DNA from: Gautieria morchelliformis
Lineage: Eukaryota > Basidiomycota > Agaricomycetes > Gomphales > Gomphaceae
Direction of reading: 5' to 3'
NCBI GenBank assembly: GCA_015179125.1
Contig: WHVA01000285.1
Coordinates: forward strand, 62,001-126,000
Length of the DNA stretch: 64,000 nt
Shown piece by piece: positions 1-9,814 of this stretch; the first letter of the stretch is position 1; each line of letters begins with the position of its first letter. Position numbers and translations under genes: made by a program. Under the pieces are notes generated by a model, which saw nothing but the letters and a program-made list of their open reading frames with translations, ran no database searches and had not been told where the DNA came from.

Positions 1-91
1 CGTTGAGGCTTGGTGCGCATACAGGTGATGCATGACTTGCAGTAGTCTTGGACCATCGTGCGGAGAAGAGGCCAAGTGTAGGTACGTCGGA

Positions 92-2310
92 TTATGTCAA
101 GGGTCTTGTTTTGGCCTTGGTGTCCTGAGAGCGGATGATCGTGGCTTTGCTGGAGTATGCAAAGTCATAGATCGTTGGTGTCCGGAATGTAGATCTGGGA
201 CTTGTAGCGGAGAAAACCGTCGGAATTGAGGGACCATCCAGGACTGGTTGGGTTATTGAGGTGGGTTGCAGAGATGGGGTCGGAACGAAGTGCGGAACGG
301 ATGTCGGAATGGAGAGACTCGGTGTCCATAATGATTGAGGCGTGGAGTAGTGGAAATTGCAATGCTGTGGCACGCATGGACGATTCCAGCTGCTCAGTTG
401 AGAATACTGGGTGGAAATTGTGTGGATTAACGCTGGCATAGTCGCTACTTCCCTCTTTTGGGTAGACGTCCCAACGTCTAGTGAGCACGTCGGGTTTTGC
501 TCCGGGCTTTCCGGGGCGGAAGCAGATCACCATGTTGAACTGTGAGAGATATTCAGACCAGCGGACTTGACGGCAAGTCAAAATCTTAGTAGTCGCGAAA
601 TACTCAAGGTTTTTATGATCCGTAACAACGTCAATCGGATAAGTTGGACCTTCAAGGTAGTGTCTCCAAATTTTGAAGGCTTCGAAAATCGCAAGTAGTT
701 CCTTATCGTGGACGTCATAGTTGAGTTCCAGGGCGGAAAAGGTGTGGGAATGAAAAGCGATTGGGTGAATTTCTCTGTCGTCGGGGGAAATGATTGAAAG
801 ATGGCGGCTAGCGCGTAGTTGGAGGCGTCGGTTTCAAGTACAAGTTGGGCATCAGGAATCCAGAGACCGAGTATAGGAGCCGTAGTGCAGGCCGCTTTGA
901 GGGCTTCAAATGCGGAACGGCATTCCGGAGTGAAATTCCCTGGGGCACCCTTCCTGGTGGGACACGTGAGCAGAACAGTAATGTCGGAAAAGTTATAAAT
1001 GAAACGCCGGTAAAAGTTGGCGAAGCCAAGGAAAGACTGCACATCCTTAACACGTCGGGGTTCCGGCCATTCTTGAACTGCCTTGACTTTGTCCTCTGCC
1101 ATGGTAAGACCTGTTGGAGAGAGGATGTAGCCGAGGCATTCGACCATGTCACGATGCCATTCGCATTTATCTGCTTTTGCATATAGGTGGTGTTTGCAGA
1201 GACGGTGGAGTACTTCGTGGACATGTTCCCGATGTTTTTCCGGTGAGTCAGAATAGATAAGGATGTCGTCAATGTAGACTAGAACGCATATGTCAAGGAG
1301 GTCGGAAAATACATCGTTCATAAAGCACTGAAAAGCGGTGGGAGCATTGGTTAGACCAAAAGGCATGACAACCCACTCAAAAGCACCGTAACGAGTGCGG
1401 AAGGTGGTTTTCCACTCGTCACCTTCGCGGATGCGGACAAGGTGATAAGCATGCCAGAGGTCAATTTTGGTGTAGGTCTTCACCCTGTGGGGAGTGTCGA
1501 GGAGGTCAGAAATGCGCGGAAGCGGATATTTGTCCTTCTTAGTGAGGGCATTAAGTCCGCGGAAGTCAACGCAGAGGCGGAGAGATCCATCCTTCTTCTT
1601 GACGAAAAGGACCGGGGCGCCGTGCGGAGACAGCGAAGGGTGGATGAAGCCCATGCTGAGATGTTCATCGACGAACTCGTGGAGAGTCTGGAGTTCACTT
1701 TGCGAGAGGGAGTAGATCGGTCCAAGGGACGGAGATGCTCCTTCTTCCAAATCTTTCTTCAAATCGTAAGGTCGATGTTCAGCATCTATCTTCAAATCAT
1801 AAGGTGGATGTTCAGTGGGTTTATCGGCTTTGGCCTTATTGAACACGTCCGGGAAGTCACGATATTCCTCCGGAACTGAGCTCATATTGACCGGAGCAGA
1901 AGTCGAGGCGGAACGAGCCTTGACCGAAGCCGAATCGGAGAGGTGAAGCTGCAAAACAGTCGTATCTTCTTGCCGTTGCAATACGCAGAAAGCGGTGGCC
2001 GAAACAAGCGCAATTCGAGGAGCTTCGAGGGGCGGAGGTGCTAAAGCGGGACCAGAGTGCGGAACTAAATCCACGAGCGGAGTTGCAGAAGAGGCCTGAG
2101 CCATCTTTGCGGATGATGTCGGAATAGACGGAAGTTGATCCGGGGTACGGAACTGCATCTGACCCAATGCCCAGTTAATCGACGGATTATAGTGGGTGAG
2201 CCAATTGTGTCCTAGTACAACGGAACAGCTAGCATCTAGCGGAGTAAGGTAAAATGTAACTTCATGGTTGTCCCCAGTAGTGAAACGGATAGACAGGTCC
2301 ACGACTTGGG
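92..2310 (-). pseudogene. Outer element pol: C-terminal protease, reverse transcriptase, RNase H (frameshifted)
   Basis: Reading right to left: a protease C-terminal segment with VVLGHNWLTHYNPSINW, a linker, then a complete reverse transcriptase with [32 protein letters not shown] and the catalytic YIDD box, followed by the connection segment (KDVQSFLGFANFYRRFI). RNase H begins with LETDASNYALAAI, then the frame is lost near base 810. It resumes in another frame with LTCRQVRWSEYLSQFNMVI and a linker heading toward integrase. A short in-frame duplication repeats PYDLK with different flanks (about 1750-1830) just before the RT domain. The RT core looks intact, but the frameshift prevents a full polyprotein. 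Confidence 0.9.
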
Positions 2311-2315
2311 AGATT
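2311..2315. repeat. Target-site duplication AGATT (left copy)
   Basis: AGATT lies directly left of the inner element's LTR (TGTAAGGG...). The same five bases lie directly right of its other LTR at 8530-8534. Five-bp duplications are standard for Ty3/gypsy integrases, so the pair fixes the exact ends of the nested insertion. Confidence 0.95.
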
Positions 2316-2807
2316 TGTAAGGGCAACCCTGGCTGGTCGTGGAGATCACACTACCACACAACTGACAAGGGGAAATCCAAAGTCCGTATAAATGAACAGA
2401 GCATACAAGAGAGGGGATTCTCACCTGACAAGGGGAAATCCAAAGAGAAAAGTCTAAGGACCCCCAATGTCAGCGAGCCCGTATTATACTACGCTGCGCA
2501 GCCAGGGACAACACTTGGCACCCGCCATCAACCCTGCATCTCCCTGACCACCCTGACCCTTGATCGACCCTTGATGCCACCTATTACGCGAGTCGCTTGA
2601 TTTCCGACACTGTTCCGAGAGTGGAAGTCAGAAATTGGAGTGGAACTGGCGAGGTGAACAGAACTGGTGGAAGTTCTCCCAGAAGCAGAATCATTTCCGA
2701 AAGCGGAGGCGGAGATGGAATCGGAACCGGAACCGGAGTCGGAAATGGAGTCGGAACTGGGTGTGGTGTCGGAACTGGAAATGGAAAACAGGGTGTTTCC
2801 CCTGACA
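2316..2807 (-). repeat. 3' LTR of the inner element
   Basis: 492-bp direct repeat of 8040-8529. The plus strand begins TGTAAGGGCAACC and ends CCCCTGACA. It contains two copies of an ACAAGGGGAAATCCAAAG motif, a stem-loop around 2425-2475, and a CGGAA-rich half (2595-2790). Confidence 0.95.
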
Positions 2808-2820
2808 TCACCCCCCCTCT
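2808..2820 (-). other. Polypurine tract of the inner element
   Basis: On the minus strand the bases AGAGGGGGGGTGA lie immediately before the 3' LTR (TGTCAGGGG...). A purine run at this exact place is the plus-strand primer of LTR retrotransposons. Confidence 0.8.
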
Positions 2821-2869
2821 AGCGTGCTGCGTCCTCGAAGCACAGGACACAAGGGATTGAAATGCCAGT

Positions 2870-3509
2870 GAGCGGATTCGGCGAGGGGCACCGGGGTGTG
2901 TCCTATAGAACTCACGGAGTTTGTCTGGAGCGGAAACATCTGGTTCCGGGACCCACGAATTCTCCTCGTACCCATACCCTTCCCATTTCACAAGGAATTG
3001 GAGTCGTCCTCGCACAAACCGGCTGTCCAGGATCTGTTCCACCACATAGTGCTCTTCCCCATCTACAATTTCCAGTGGAGGTGGCGGACGAGCCTTTCAA
3101 CCTGGAATTGGGTGTCCTCAAGCACAGGGAGTAACTTCACCACGTTGAAGACGGGGTGGAGGCGGGACATGGACATCGGAAGTCGGAGGCGGTATGCATT
3201 CCATCCAACCCTCCGTGTCACCGTGAAGGGCCCAAGGTAGCAGTGGGCAAGCTTCTGCGAAGGGCGTGTGGTGCGGATGTCACTTGCATCTAGATACACC
3301 TTTTCTCCAACTTGGTACTCTGGGGCAGGAACCCGGCGTTGGTGGTAGTACCTTGCCATGTCATCCTTGGCCTTCACAAGGGCCGACTTGGCTTCCGAAA
3401 GGGTGGAGTCCATGCGGTCCCGGAACTCATTGACCGTCTCGAGTCGGGAGTCAGCCTGGCGTGGCTCGAAGCCCATCCGCGGGTGTCGTCCGGAGTCAAG
3501 CATGAAGGG
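2870..3509 (-). pseudogene. Inner element integrase C-terminus and chromodomain (frameshifted)
   Basis: After the solo LTR the integrase resumes with PFMLDSGRHPRMGFEP and continues through a GPF/Y-type region (HCYLGPFTVTRRVGWNAYRL) to HPVFNVVKLLPV. A frameshift near 3105 and a TGA that fits a former CGA follow. The next frame carries a clear chromodomain (3045 to about 2880) with [29 protein letters not shown] and [12 protein letters not shown]. Chromodomains in this position target chromovirus integration to marked chromatin. As it stands the domain is not in frame with the integrase. Confidence 0.85.
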
Positions 3510-3514
3510 AGTCT

Positions 3515-3882
3515 TGTCAGGGTTCACGCATTTCCTTCCACAAGTTTCTATTTCCTTCCATGAGTTTCCGTTACCTTCCGTCAGTTTCCATAACCTTCCG
3601 TCACATTCTGTCACATTCCGTCACCTTCCATAACCTTCTACAAGTTTCCGTCTCCCCTATTATGTAAGCCTTGCCAGCGCTATAAGACTGTAGCCTGTGT
3701 GGTGGCGTTTCCTCAGCTTGATCTCTGAGGATACCCACTACACAGGCAAGTCCCCATGTATCTATCGTTGGTAGAGTTATAATCTGAGGATACCCACTAC
3801 ACAGTTGGTCATTGTCCTAGTATCGGCTCTTATCTCCTTGAGTATCTTTGGTTGTGGCTTTGTCATTAGTGTTGCCCTCACA
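3515..3882 (+). mobile_element. Solo LTR (368 bp) inserted in the inner element's integrase
   Basis: The sequence starts TGTCAGGG and ends GCCCTCACA, and is flanked on both sides by AGTCT (3510-3514 and 3883-3887). Removing it and one AGTCT restores integrase from HSATQQT to PFMLDSGRH. There is no internal coding, so this is a recombined solo LTR. Its ends resemble those of the host element (TGTCAGGG...TTGCCCTNACA), which suggests a related family. The first 150 bp are runs of TTCC and TTCCG. The 21-bp CTGAGGATACCCACTACACAG occurs twice (about 3726 and 3784). Confidence 0.9.
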
Positions 3883-5440
3883 AGTCTGTTGGGTGGCGGA
3901 ATGTACATGGTTGTTGTATTGGAATTCCGCCAGTGGAAGTAACTCATCCCAGTCATCCTGCCTCTCGTTGACAAAGAGGCGGAGATATTGCTCCAACTCC
4001 TGATTGACCCGTTCCGTCTGTCCGTCACCCTGCGGATGGTATGCTGTGGTGGTAGCCAGCTTTATGCCAAGCAAGCGGTAGAGCTCCCGAGTCAGTTCCG
4101 CGACAAACTGCGGACCTCGGTCGGAAACAACTTGCTTTGGGAGCCCATGCAACTTCCAGACATGTGCAAGGAACAGGTGGGCCGCTCCGAGGGCTGTGAT
4201 CGTCGTGTGCGTCGGAATGAAGTGGGACACCTTGCTTACCGAATCCACGATGTTCATGATTGCGTCATAGCCATGAGACTCTGGGAGTTCAACAATGAAG
4301 TCGACACTGATGGTGTCCCAGCGGGATTCGGGAATCGGGAGTGGAACAAGTTCTCCGACGGGCGGATGTCGTTGTGCTTTAGTTCGGAGACAAAGGTCAC
4401 ATGTCTTCACGTACTGTCCAATGTAGCGGGACATCTGGGGCCACCAGTAATTCCGAGCCACTAACTCCAGCATCTTCCACCTGCCAGCATGCCCAGCGAC
4501 CCGTGTGTCATGGTGCTGGGACACGATGCAGCGGCGGAGATCCGCCCCACCTGGAACGTAGACCTTGCCTCTGAAGTGGAGCAGTCCATCACGTTCTGAC
4601 CATTCCGCTGTCTGTACAGACCGTGAGTGCCCTTTCCGAAGTTCCTCCACTGCCTTCACCACCGACCCCTCCTTCTCTCCATTCCAGTACTGCCTCCGGA
4701 TATCCCGGAGCATTTCCGCTTCCACCCCAACTGCAGTCACTCCCTCTAGGGCACGGATTGCAAAGAGACTTGGGCGGAGCAGTGTCATATCTGCATTGTC
4801 TCCACTTCCGCTTCCATGATCTGCACGGCGGGATAGGGCATCGGGCTTGCCCATGGTGCGGCTGGGCCGGTGGTGGAGCATGAAGTCAAACCGGGACAGG
4901 TGTAGGGACCACCGTGCTTGTCGTCGGTTCAACTTCTTAGACGTGCGGAAATACTCGAGGTTCTTATGGTCTGTCCAGATCTCGAATGGGCATAGAGCAC
5001 CCTCGAGGAAGTGTTGCCACTCCTCCAGCGCTCGGATGATTGCCAGCATCTCCTTGTCATGGATCTCATAGTTCCGCTCGACTGGACTAAGGCTCTTAGA
5101 GAAGAAGGCAATCGGATGCCACCCCCCACCATCTTCCGGTGACTGTTGTGACAAGACCGCTCCAGTAGCTGTGTCGGAAGAATCCGCCTCGACTCGGTAA
5201 GGGCGAGAGTCGTCGGGAAAGATCAGGACCGGGGCAGAAGTGATCAGCTCTTTGAGTTTGTCGAAGGAGGCCTGTTCCGGCTCTCCCCACCGCCATCCGA
5301 CCTCCTTCTTGGTGAGGTCAAAGAGGGCACGGGCGTGGCAGGAGAAGTCCTTGATGAACCGCCGGTAGAAATTGACAAACCCAATGAAGGACTGGACCTC
5401 CTTCTTGTTCCGTGGCAAGTGGAATGGGGTACCGGTTCTT
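3883..5440 (-). pseudogene. Inner element RT connection, RNase H and integrase
   Basis: Reading from 5440 leftward: RT connection segment ([19 protein letters not shown]), RNase H with VEADSSDTATGAVLSQQ, EMLAIIRALEEWQHFLEG and WTDHKNLEYF, a spacer, the integrase zinc-binding HHCC region (HHDTRVAGHAGRWKMLELV ending CDLCLRTKA), and the DDE core (WDTISVDFIVELP, VVSDRGPQFVAELTREL, TAYHPQGDGQTERVNQELE). Reading stops at the solo LTR after HSATQQT. RNase H and integrase motifs are intact up to that point, so damage here is limited to the insertion and to the RT deletion next to it. Confidence 0.9.
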
Positions 5441-6880
5441 GATTGTGATCGCATTCAAGGCCCGGTAATCCTGCACAAGTCTGAGCGAGCCGTCCTTCTT
5501 CTTGATGAAGAACACCGGAGATGCCATGGGTGACTTGGAAGGGCGGATCCTCCCTGTACGGAGGTTTTCCGCAAGGAATGCATCGAGCTCTACCTGCTCC
5601 TTGGGTGACAGCGGGTAGACTTTGCAGTTGGTGGGCTTTGACCCCGGCTCCAACTCGATGGTGTGGTCCCACAGCTTCCGTGGAGGCAGGGCATCAAACG
5701 ACTCCTTGGAAAAGACATCCTCGAACTCCCGCAGGTACTCCGGAATTTCCGCCTCCGCTCTATCATGCTTCTTGGAGGCTTCAGCAAGGCGTTGTGAAAT
5801 ATTTCCGGTGGCGCAGATGTGTTCCGCTTCTGGCGGAAGGTTTACGTACAGCAAGCGCTCCCCTTCCGCCAGAGTGTCTTCCGGACCAAGTCGGATGACG
5901 TCAGAGTCGGAATCGGAATCGGAATCGGAATCGGAATCGGAATCGGAATCGGAATTGGGGGTGGGATCCGGTTCAAATTCCGCTTCCAAGTCTTCTTCTG
6001 CAAGCAGTGGATGGGGGCCAGAACGACATGTCTGTATGAGACGTTCGGTCTTCCGCTGCTCCTGGCGTTCCTTCCGCACTTCCGACCAGCACATGTGACA
6101 CTTGGCTGGACATTGTCTCATCAGTACCTTCCGAGTCTGCCAATTGATCTCCGGGTTGTACTCCTGAAGCCGGGTAAACCCGAGGATGATGTCTTGCTTC
6201 CCCAGGCTGGTGACTGCAAAGGAAGTGCGTTCTGAGTGCCCATCGTAGCGGAGAATTGTGTCTACTATCTCCGTGATGGACCCTGCCTCATTGCGGCTTC
6301 CATCCACATTGAACACCGGGATTGCACGTTGCAACTTCCGCGTGGTCAGTCGGTTCCGTTCCACATAGTCCCGGTCTATAAACTGACCAGTGGCCCCGCA
6401 ATCGACAAGGGCGGGTCCGGATTTGACTTCCGCCGTATCCGTCATCTGGATCTCCACCTTAATGACTAGTGACTTGGGGCCAGGGGTGGCAGCGACAACA
6501 TAGCGCTTCGGAAGGCATTTCTCCCAAGGGCGGATGCGGGATGGACGGGGTGTCGGATTTGGTTTTTGTGTGACTTTATCCGGTGGGTCTGTACAAAGTG
6601 AGGGGAGTGGGGGCTTTTCATTCTCTACTTCAAGACAGGCAAACCGGTTATGTACAAGGCGGCAGGGGCACACATCTCACCCGCTGCGCGTCACAAAATA
6701 CGACGCATCCTCCGCTTCCGGTGGATCATGTTCCACATTTTCGGAAACCTCTTCCGCAGAGGGCACTCCGCTTATGTCCGCAAGTGCGAGGAACTCTGGA
6801 AGGAGCTCGAGTTTCTCCTCTGTGGTCATAAGCCGGATATCAAAGGCTTGGGGGCACTCGCGAGCATAGTGGCCTGGTTG
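5441..6880 (-). pseudogene. Inner element zinc-knuckle half, protease and N-terminal RT (RT core deleted)
   Basis: In the same frame as gag. It begins after a TGA (6881-6883) inside the zinc knuckle with QPGHYAREC. A second TGA follows near 6680. Then comes an aspartic protease with [17 protein letters not shown] (DCG in place of DSG) and [18 protein letters not shown] Ser-Asp run is encoded by the hexamer repeat at 5907-5954. The RT starts with [20 protein letters not shown] and NRYPIPL, and then jumps straight to the connection segment. Finger-palm residues including the YxDD catalytic box are missing (about 550-600 bp expected), and the junction shifts the frame. Confidence 0.9.
5907..5954. 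repeat. Hexamer microsatellite (TCGGAA)x8
   Basis: Eight perfect TCGGAA units inside the inner element's pol. On the coding strand they give alternating Ser-Asp between the protease and RT. Each unit contains CGGAA, the pentamer that is in excess across both elements. Confidence 0.95.
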
Positions 6881-7852
6881 TCAACATCGGAAGCAGGTGA
6901 TAGTTCCGTGGCCTTTTCCGCGCATGCGGTCAACATCCATCGGGGCAGGGCCACTCTTCAAGGGAGGAGGGCTAGGGTTCCTAATAGGAGCAGGCGGAGC
7001 GAGCGTCGGAAATAATTTCCAGGTGGGGATGAATGTGCTTCCGGGTTTTGGCACAGGTGGAGTAGGACAAGTGGAACTGCGTGTCATGTTCCGGCTCGTC
7101 TCCACGAAGGCCTCATTTGCTTCCCTGTTCCGGGACACCCTCTGCACAGCTTGGTACCACCCTTTCAGGTCATCAAAATCCGGAGCTCCATCCCCAAGCA
7201 GCGTGACTTGGTTCTGGAGTGTCGGATCAAGTCCTCGTCGGAATTTGATGACGATCGTCTTGTCGTTGTCATACTCTGCAAGGTCGATGAGCTCCTGGAA
7301 GCGATCAATGTAGTCATCGACCGGATCCTTGGCCTGGTACCAGCTGGTCCCCTCGAGCTTCGTAAGGGCTGTGAGCTGTTCGTTTTTCGGGCAGAACTGG
7401 TTGGAAAATGTTTTCTCGAAGGCGTCCCAGTCCCGGAAGTAGTTCCCCTTGCCCTTTGCTTCATGTCGGATCACCTTGTTTGCAAAACAGGCTGCACGGT
7501 CCGACTTGAAAAATGACAATACCCAGTGAATCCGAGCCTGGTCGTTCGGAAAGAGGTCTCCGACAATTGCGAAGTAGATGCTGCATGTGTTGAAGAATGC
7601 ACGTCCCTTCTCCCGATCTCCGTCAAAGTCCGCCGGAGTTGCAGGTTTGACCTTTGCTAACTTCGCAGAGACCCTCTCTTCCGCTACTTCAGCTTTTCCG
7701 AAATCCAGATCGTCCAGCATTTCATTTCCACCACTTTGTGGAATATCTAACTTAGCCAAAATCGCTTGTAAGGCTGTTTCAATCGCGTCGGTCTTCATCC
7801 AGTTCCGCATCAGTTCCTCCTCCATATTCTGAAGACGATCGTCCGGATCCAT
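6881..7852 (-). pseudogene. Inner element gag
   Basis: The first ATG of the long frame is at 7852. The 323 codons cover a gag capsid domain with PADFDGDREKGRAFFNTC, WVLSFFKSDRAACFANKVI, FRDWDAFEKTFSNQFCP and DPVDDYIDRFQELIDLAEY. A proline-rich linker and the start of a CCHC zinc knuckle (CFRC) follow. The frame ends in TGA exactly between CFRC and QPGHYAREC. The knuckle therefore continues in frame behind one stop codon. The simplest reading is a CGA to TGA (or GGA to TGA) mutation; programmed readthrough is possible but unsupported. Confidence 0.85.
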
Positions 7853-8039
7853 GTCGGAAGGAGAAATATGGGACGGGATTTCCGGGGTTGGGAGCTCGAC
7901 GTAAGAAGAGGGGCTGTCGTATGCTGTGTGTGCAGAAGAGGTCGCGATCTCCGAGTCGCTATCTCCGATTCCGAACGCACCTATGGCGAATGCAACGCGC
8001 AGAATGACCGCCGGTCCTCTAGGGGAGAGACTTTTCTGT

Positions 8040-8529
8040 TGTAAGGGCAACCCTGGCTGGTCGTGGAGATCACACTACCACACAACTGACAAGGGGAAAT
8101 CCAAAGTCCGTATAAATGAACAGAGCATACAAGAGAGGGGATTCTCACCTGACAAGGGGAAATCCAAAGAGAAAAGTCTAAGGACCCCCAATGTCAGCGA
8201 GCCCGTATTATACTATGCTGCGCAGCCAGGGACAACACTTGGCACCCGCCATCAACCCTGCATCTCCCTGACCGCCCTGACCCTTGATCGACCCTTGATG
8301 CCACCTATTACGCGAGTCGCTTGATTTCCGACACTGTTCCGAGAGTGGAAGTCGGAAATTGGAGTGGAACTGGCGAGGCGAACAGAACTGGTGGAAGTTC
8401 TCTCAGAAGCGGAATCATTTCCGAAAGCGGAGGCGGAGATGGAATCGGAACCGGAAGCGGAGTCGGAAATGGAGTCGGAACTGGGTGTGGTGTCGGAACT
8501 GGAAATGGAAAACAGGGTGTCCCCTGACA
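8040..8529 (-). repeat. 5' LTR of the inner element
   Basis: 490-bp repeat, nearly identical to 2316-2807. Read on the minus strand it starts TGTCAGGGG and ends CCCTTACA, and is followed directly by the leader before gag. No primer-binding site matching a well-known tRNA 3' end was recognised just inside it. Confidence 0.95.
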
Positions 8530-8534
8530 AGATT
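8530..8534. repeat. Target-site duplication AGATT (right copy)
   Basis: Second copy of the five bases flanking the inner element. The first copy is at 2311-2315. Confidence 0.95.
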
Positions 8535-9781
8535 GCCGTGTTGGATGACCCATCGAAGAGGCGGAGCGGAATTGTCGGAATGTTGCGGGTTGGAAGCTTG
8601 TGCTTCAAAACAAAGTCAGAATCGAGGAAACAATGCGTCGAACCAGAGTCGATCAATGCTGTAAACGGAGGGGCGGAAATTGTGTCGGAAGTGAGCGGAA
8701 CTGAGAGGGAGTCGGAGGACGTAGTTGTTTCCAGAATTAGTCTTCTTCTTGTCTTTATCAGACTTCTTGTCCGAAGACTTGTCGCTCTTGCTCTGGGCAG
8801 AAGTTTCACGAGCGATCTCGGAATGTCTTTCCCAGTAGCGTGAATCGATGGATTGGGCTAAGTTGCGGAGGTCGGTTAGGGTGGCAGGTTTTCTGACGCG
8901 GGCAATTTCATCCTTGATCCAGGATGGCAAGCCCATGTAGAATTGACGTCGGAGTGCGGCTTCTCCCCATTGGACTCGAGGAGCAAGCTGCTGGAACGTG
9001 ACGATGTATTTAGCTATCTTATGAGTGTCTTTCATACGAAGCTTATCGAGTTCATTTTCCACATCGGCTTCCATATCAAATGGTCCAAAGTTGCTGCGGA
9101 GTTCAGAAATGAAATTGTGATAGTCGTCAGCCCAGTCGACAAGGGCGAACGGGTCCATGAGGGCAGGTTCAAAATAGTTGAGAGCCGTGCCTCGGAGATA
9201 GGAAAGGGCATAATTGACTTTTCATTCGTCGTCGGGAAAGGCGTCGGGATGATCACAGAAGTTGAGTTGAAGCTGCACCAAAAAAGGCTGAAGCTTCTTG
9301 GGGTTGGAACCGTCGAATTTATCTGGTTCGCAGACCTTGGTTTTGGGGCATGGAGCTTGGGCCGGGCACTGTAGTTGGCAGGCCAGCATGGCTATAGCCT
9401 GTGCAAGATCCGGGACTGGTGCGGGCGGAACTGGGTTGGCAGGAATCGGAGGTGGAGGACCGCCTGGGGGACCGCCTGGGGGCCGCCATGAGGGCCGCCT
9501 CCTGGTGGAGGTGGTGGTGGTGGAGCTGGGCGTCGGAATGACGCTGCTGTTTGTTCGCCGCTGCTGCTCGACGAGTTTCCATCATAGTCGGGATTGTCGT
9601 CGGGATTGTCATCAGGAACTTCTTCGAAGCGTTGCGGAATGGCGTCGGAAAGCTCATCGTCGGCACGAGAGCTGCTGGAGGGTTCCGTGTGCCTTGGTGC
9701 TGCGGATCTAAGGCTGCCAAAATAAGAGAGAGCTTCGACAGCTCCTGCTCGAGCTGAAGTAGCTGTGGTATGAGGAGGCAT
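8535..9781 (-). pseudogene. Outer element gag and N-terminal protease (frameshifted)
   Basis: Gag starts at ATG 9781, only 33 nt inside the LTR, with an acidic, serine-rich and then proline-rich N-terminus. Frameshifts occur near 9400 and 9200. The capsid-like part (9158-8720) includes DYHNFISELRSNFGPFD, ENELDKLRMKDTHKIAKYI and QFYMGLPSWIKDEIARV, ending in a Lys/Ser/Asp-rich tail. In an overlapping frame the protease begins, with the active-site block FTALIDSGSTHCFLDSDFV and IPLRLFDGSSNTAI. At 8534 the reading is cut by the inner element. On the far side (2310 leftward) the protease continues with VVDLSIRFTTG. Confidence 0.85.
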
Positions 9782-9814
9782 AGCGATAGTTATCAGGTGG
9801 AAATCAGATAATAC

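Larger units (their letters stand above)
2316..8529 (-). mobile_element. Inner chromovirus-type Ty3/gypsy retrotransposon nested in the outer element
   Basis: A complete insertion by its ends: two LTRs (2316-2807 and 8040-8529) starting TG and ending CA, flanked by the AGATT duplication. Coding order on the minus strand is gag, protease, truncated RT, RNase H, integrase and a C-terminal chromodomain, the layout of chromoviruses. It is not autonomous. The catalytic core of RT is deleted, three in-frame TGA codons interrupt gag-pol, there is a frameshift before the chromodomain, and a solo LTR sits in integrase. The LTRs differ by seven substitutions and one 2-nt gap over about 490 bp, so insertion is fairly recent. 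Confidence 0.95.
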
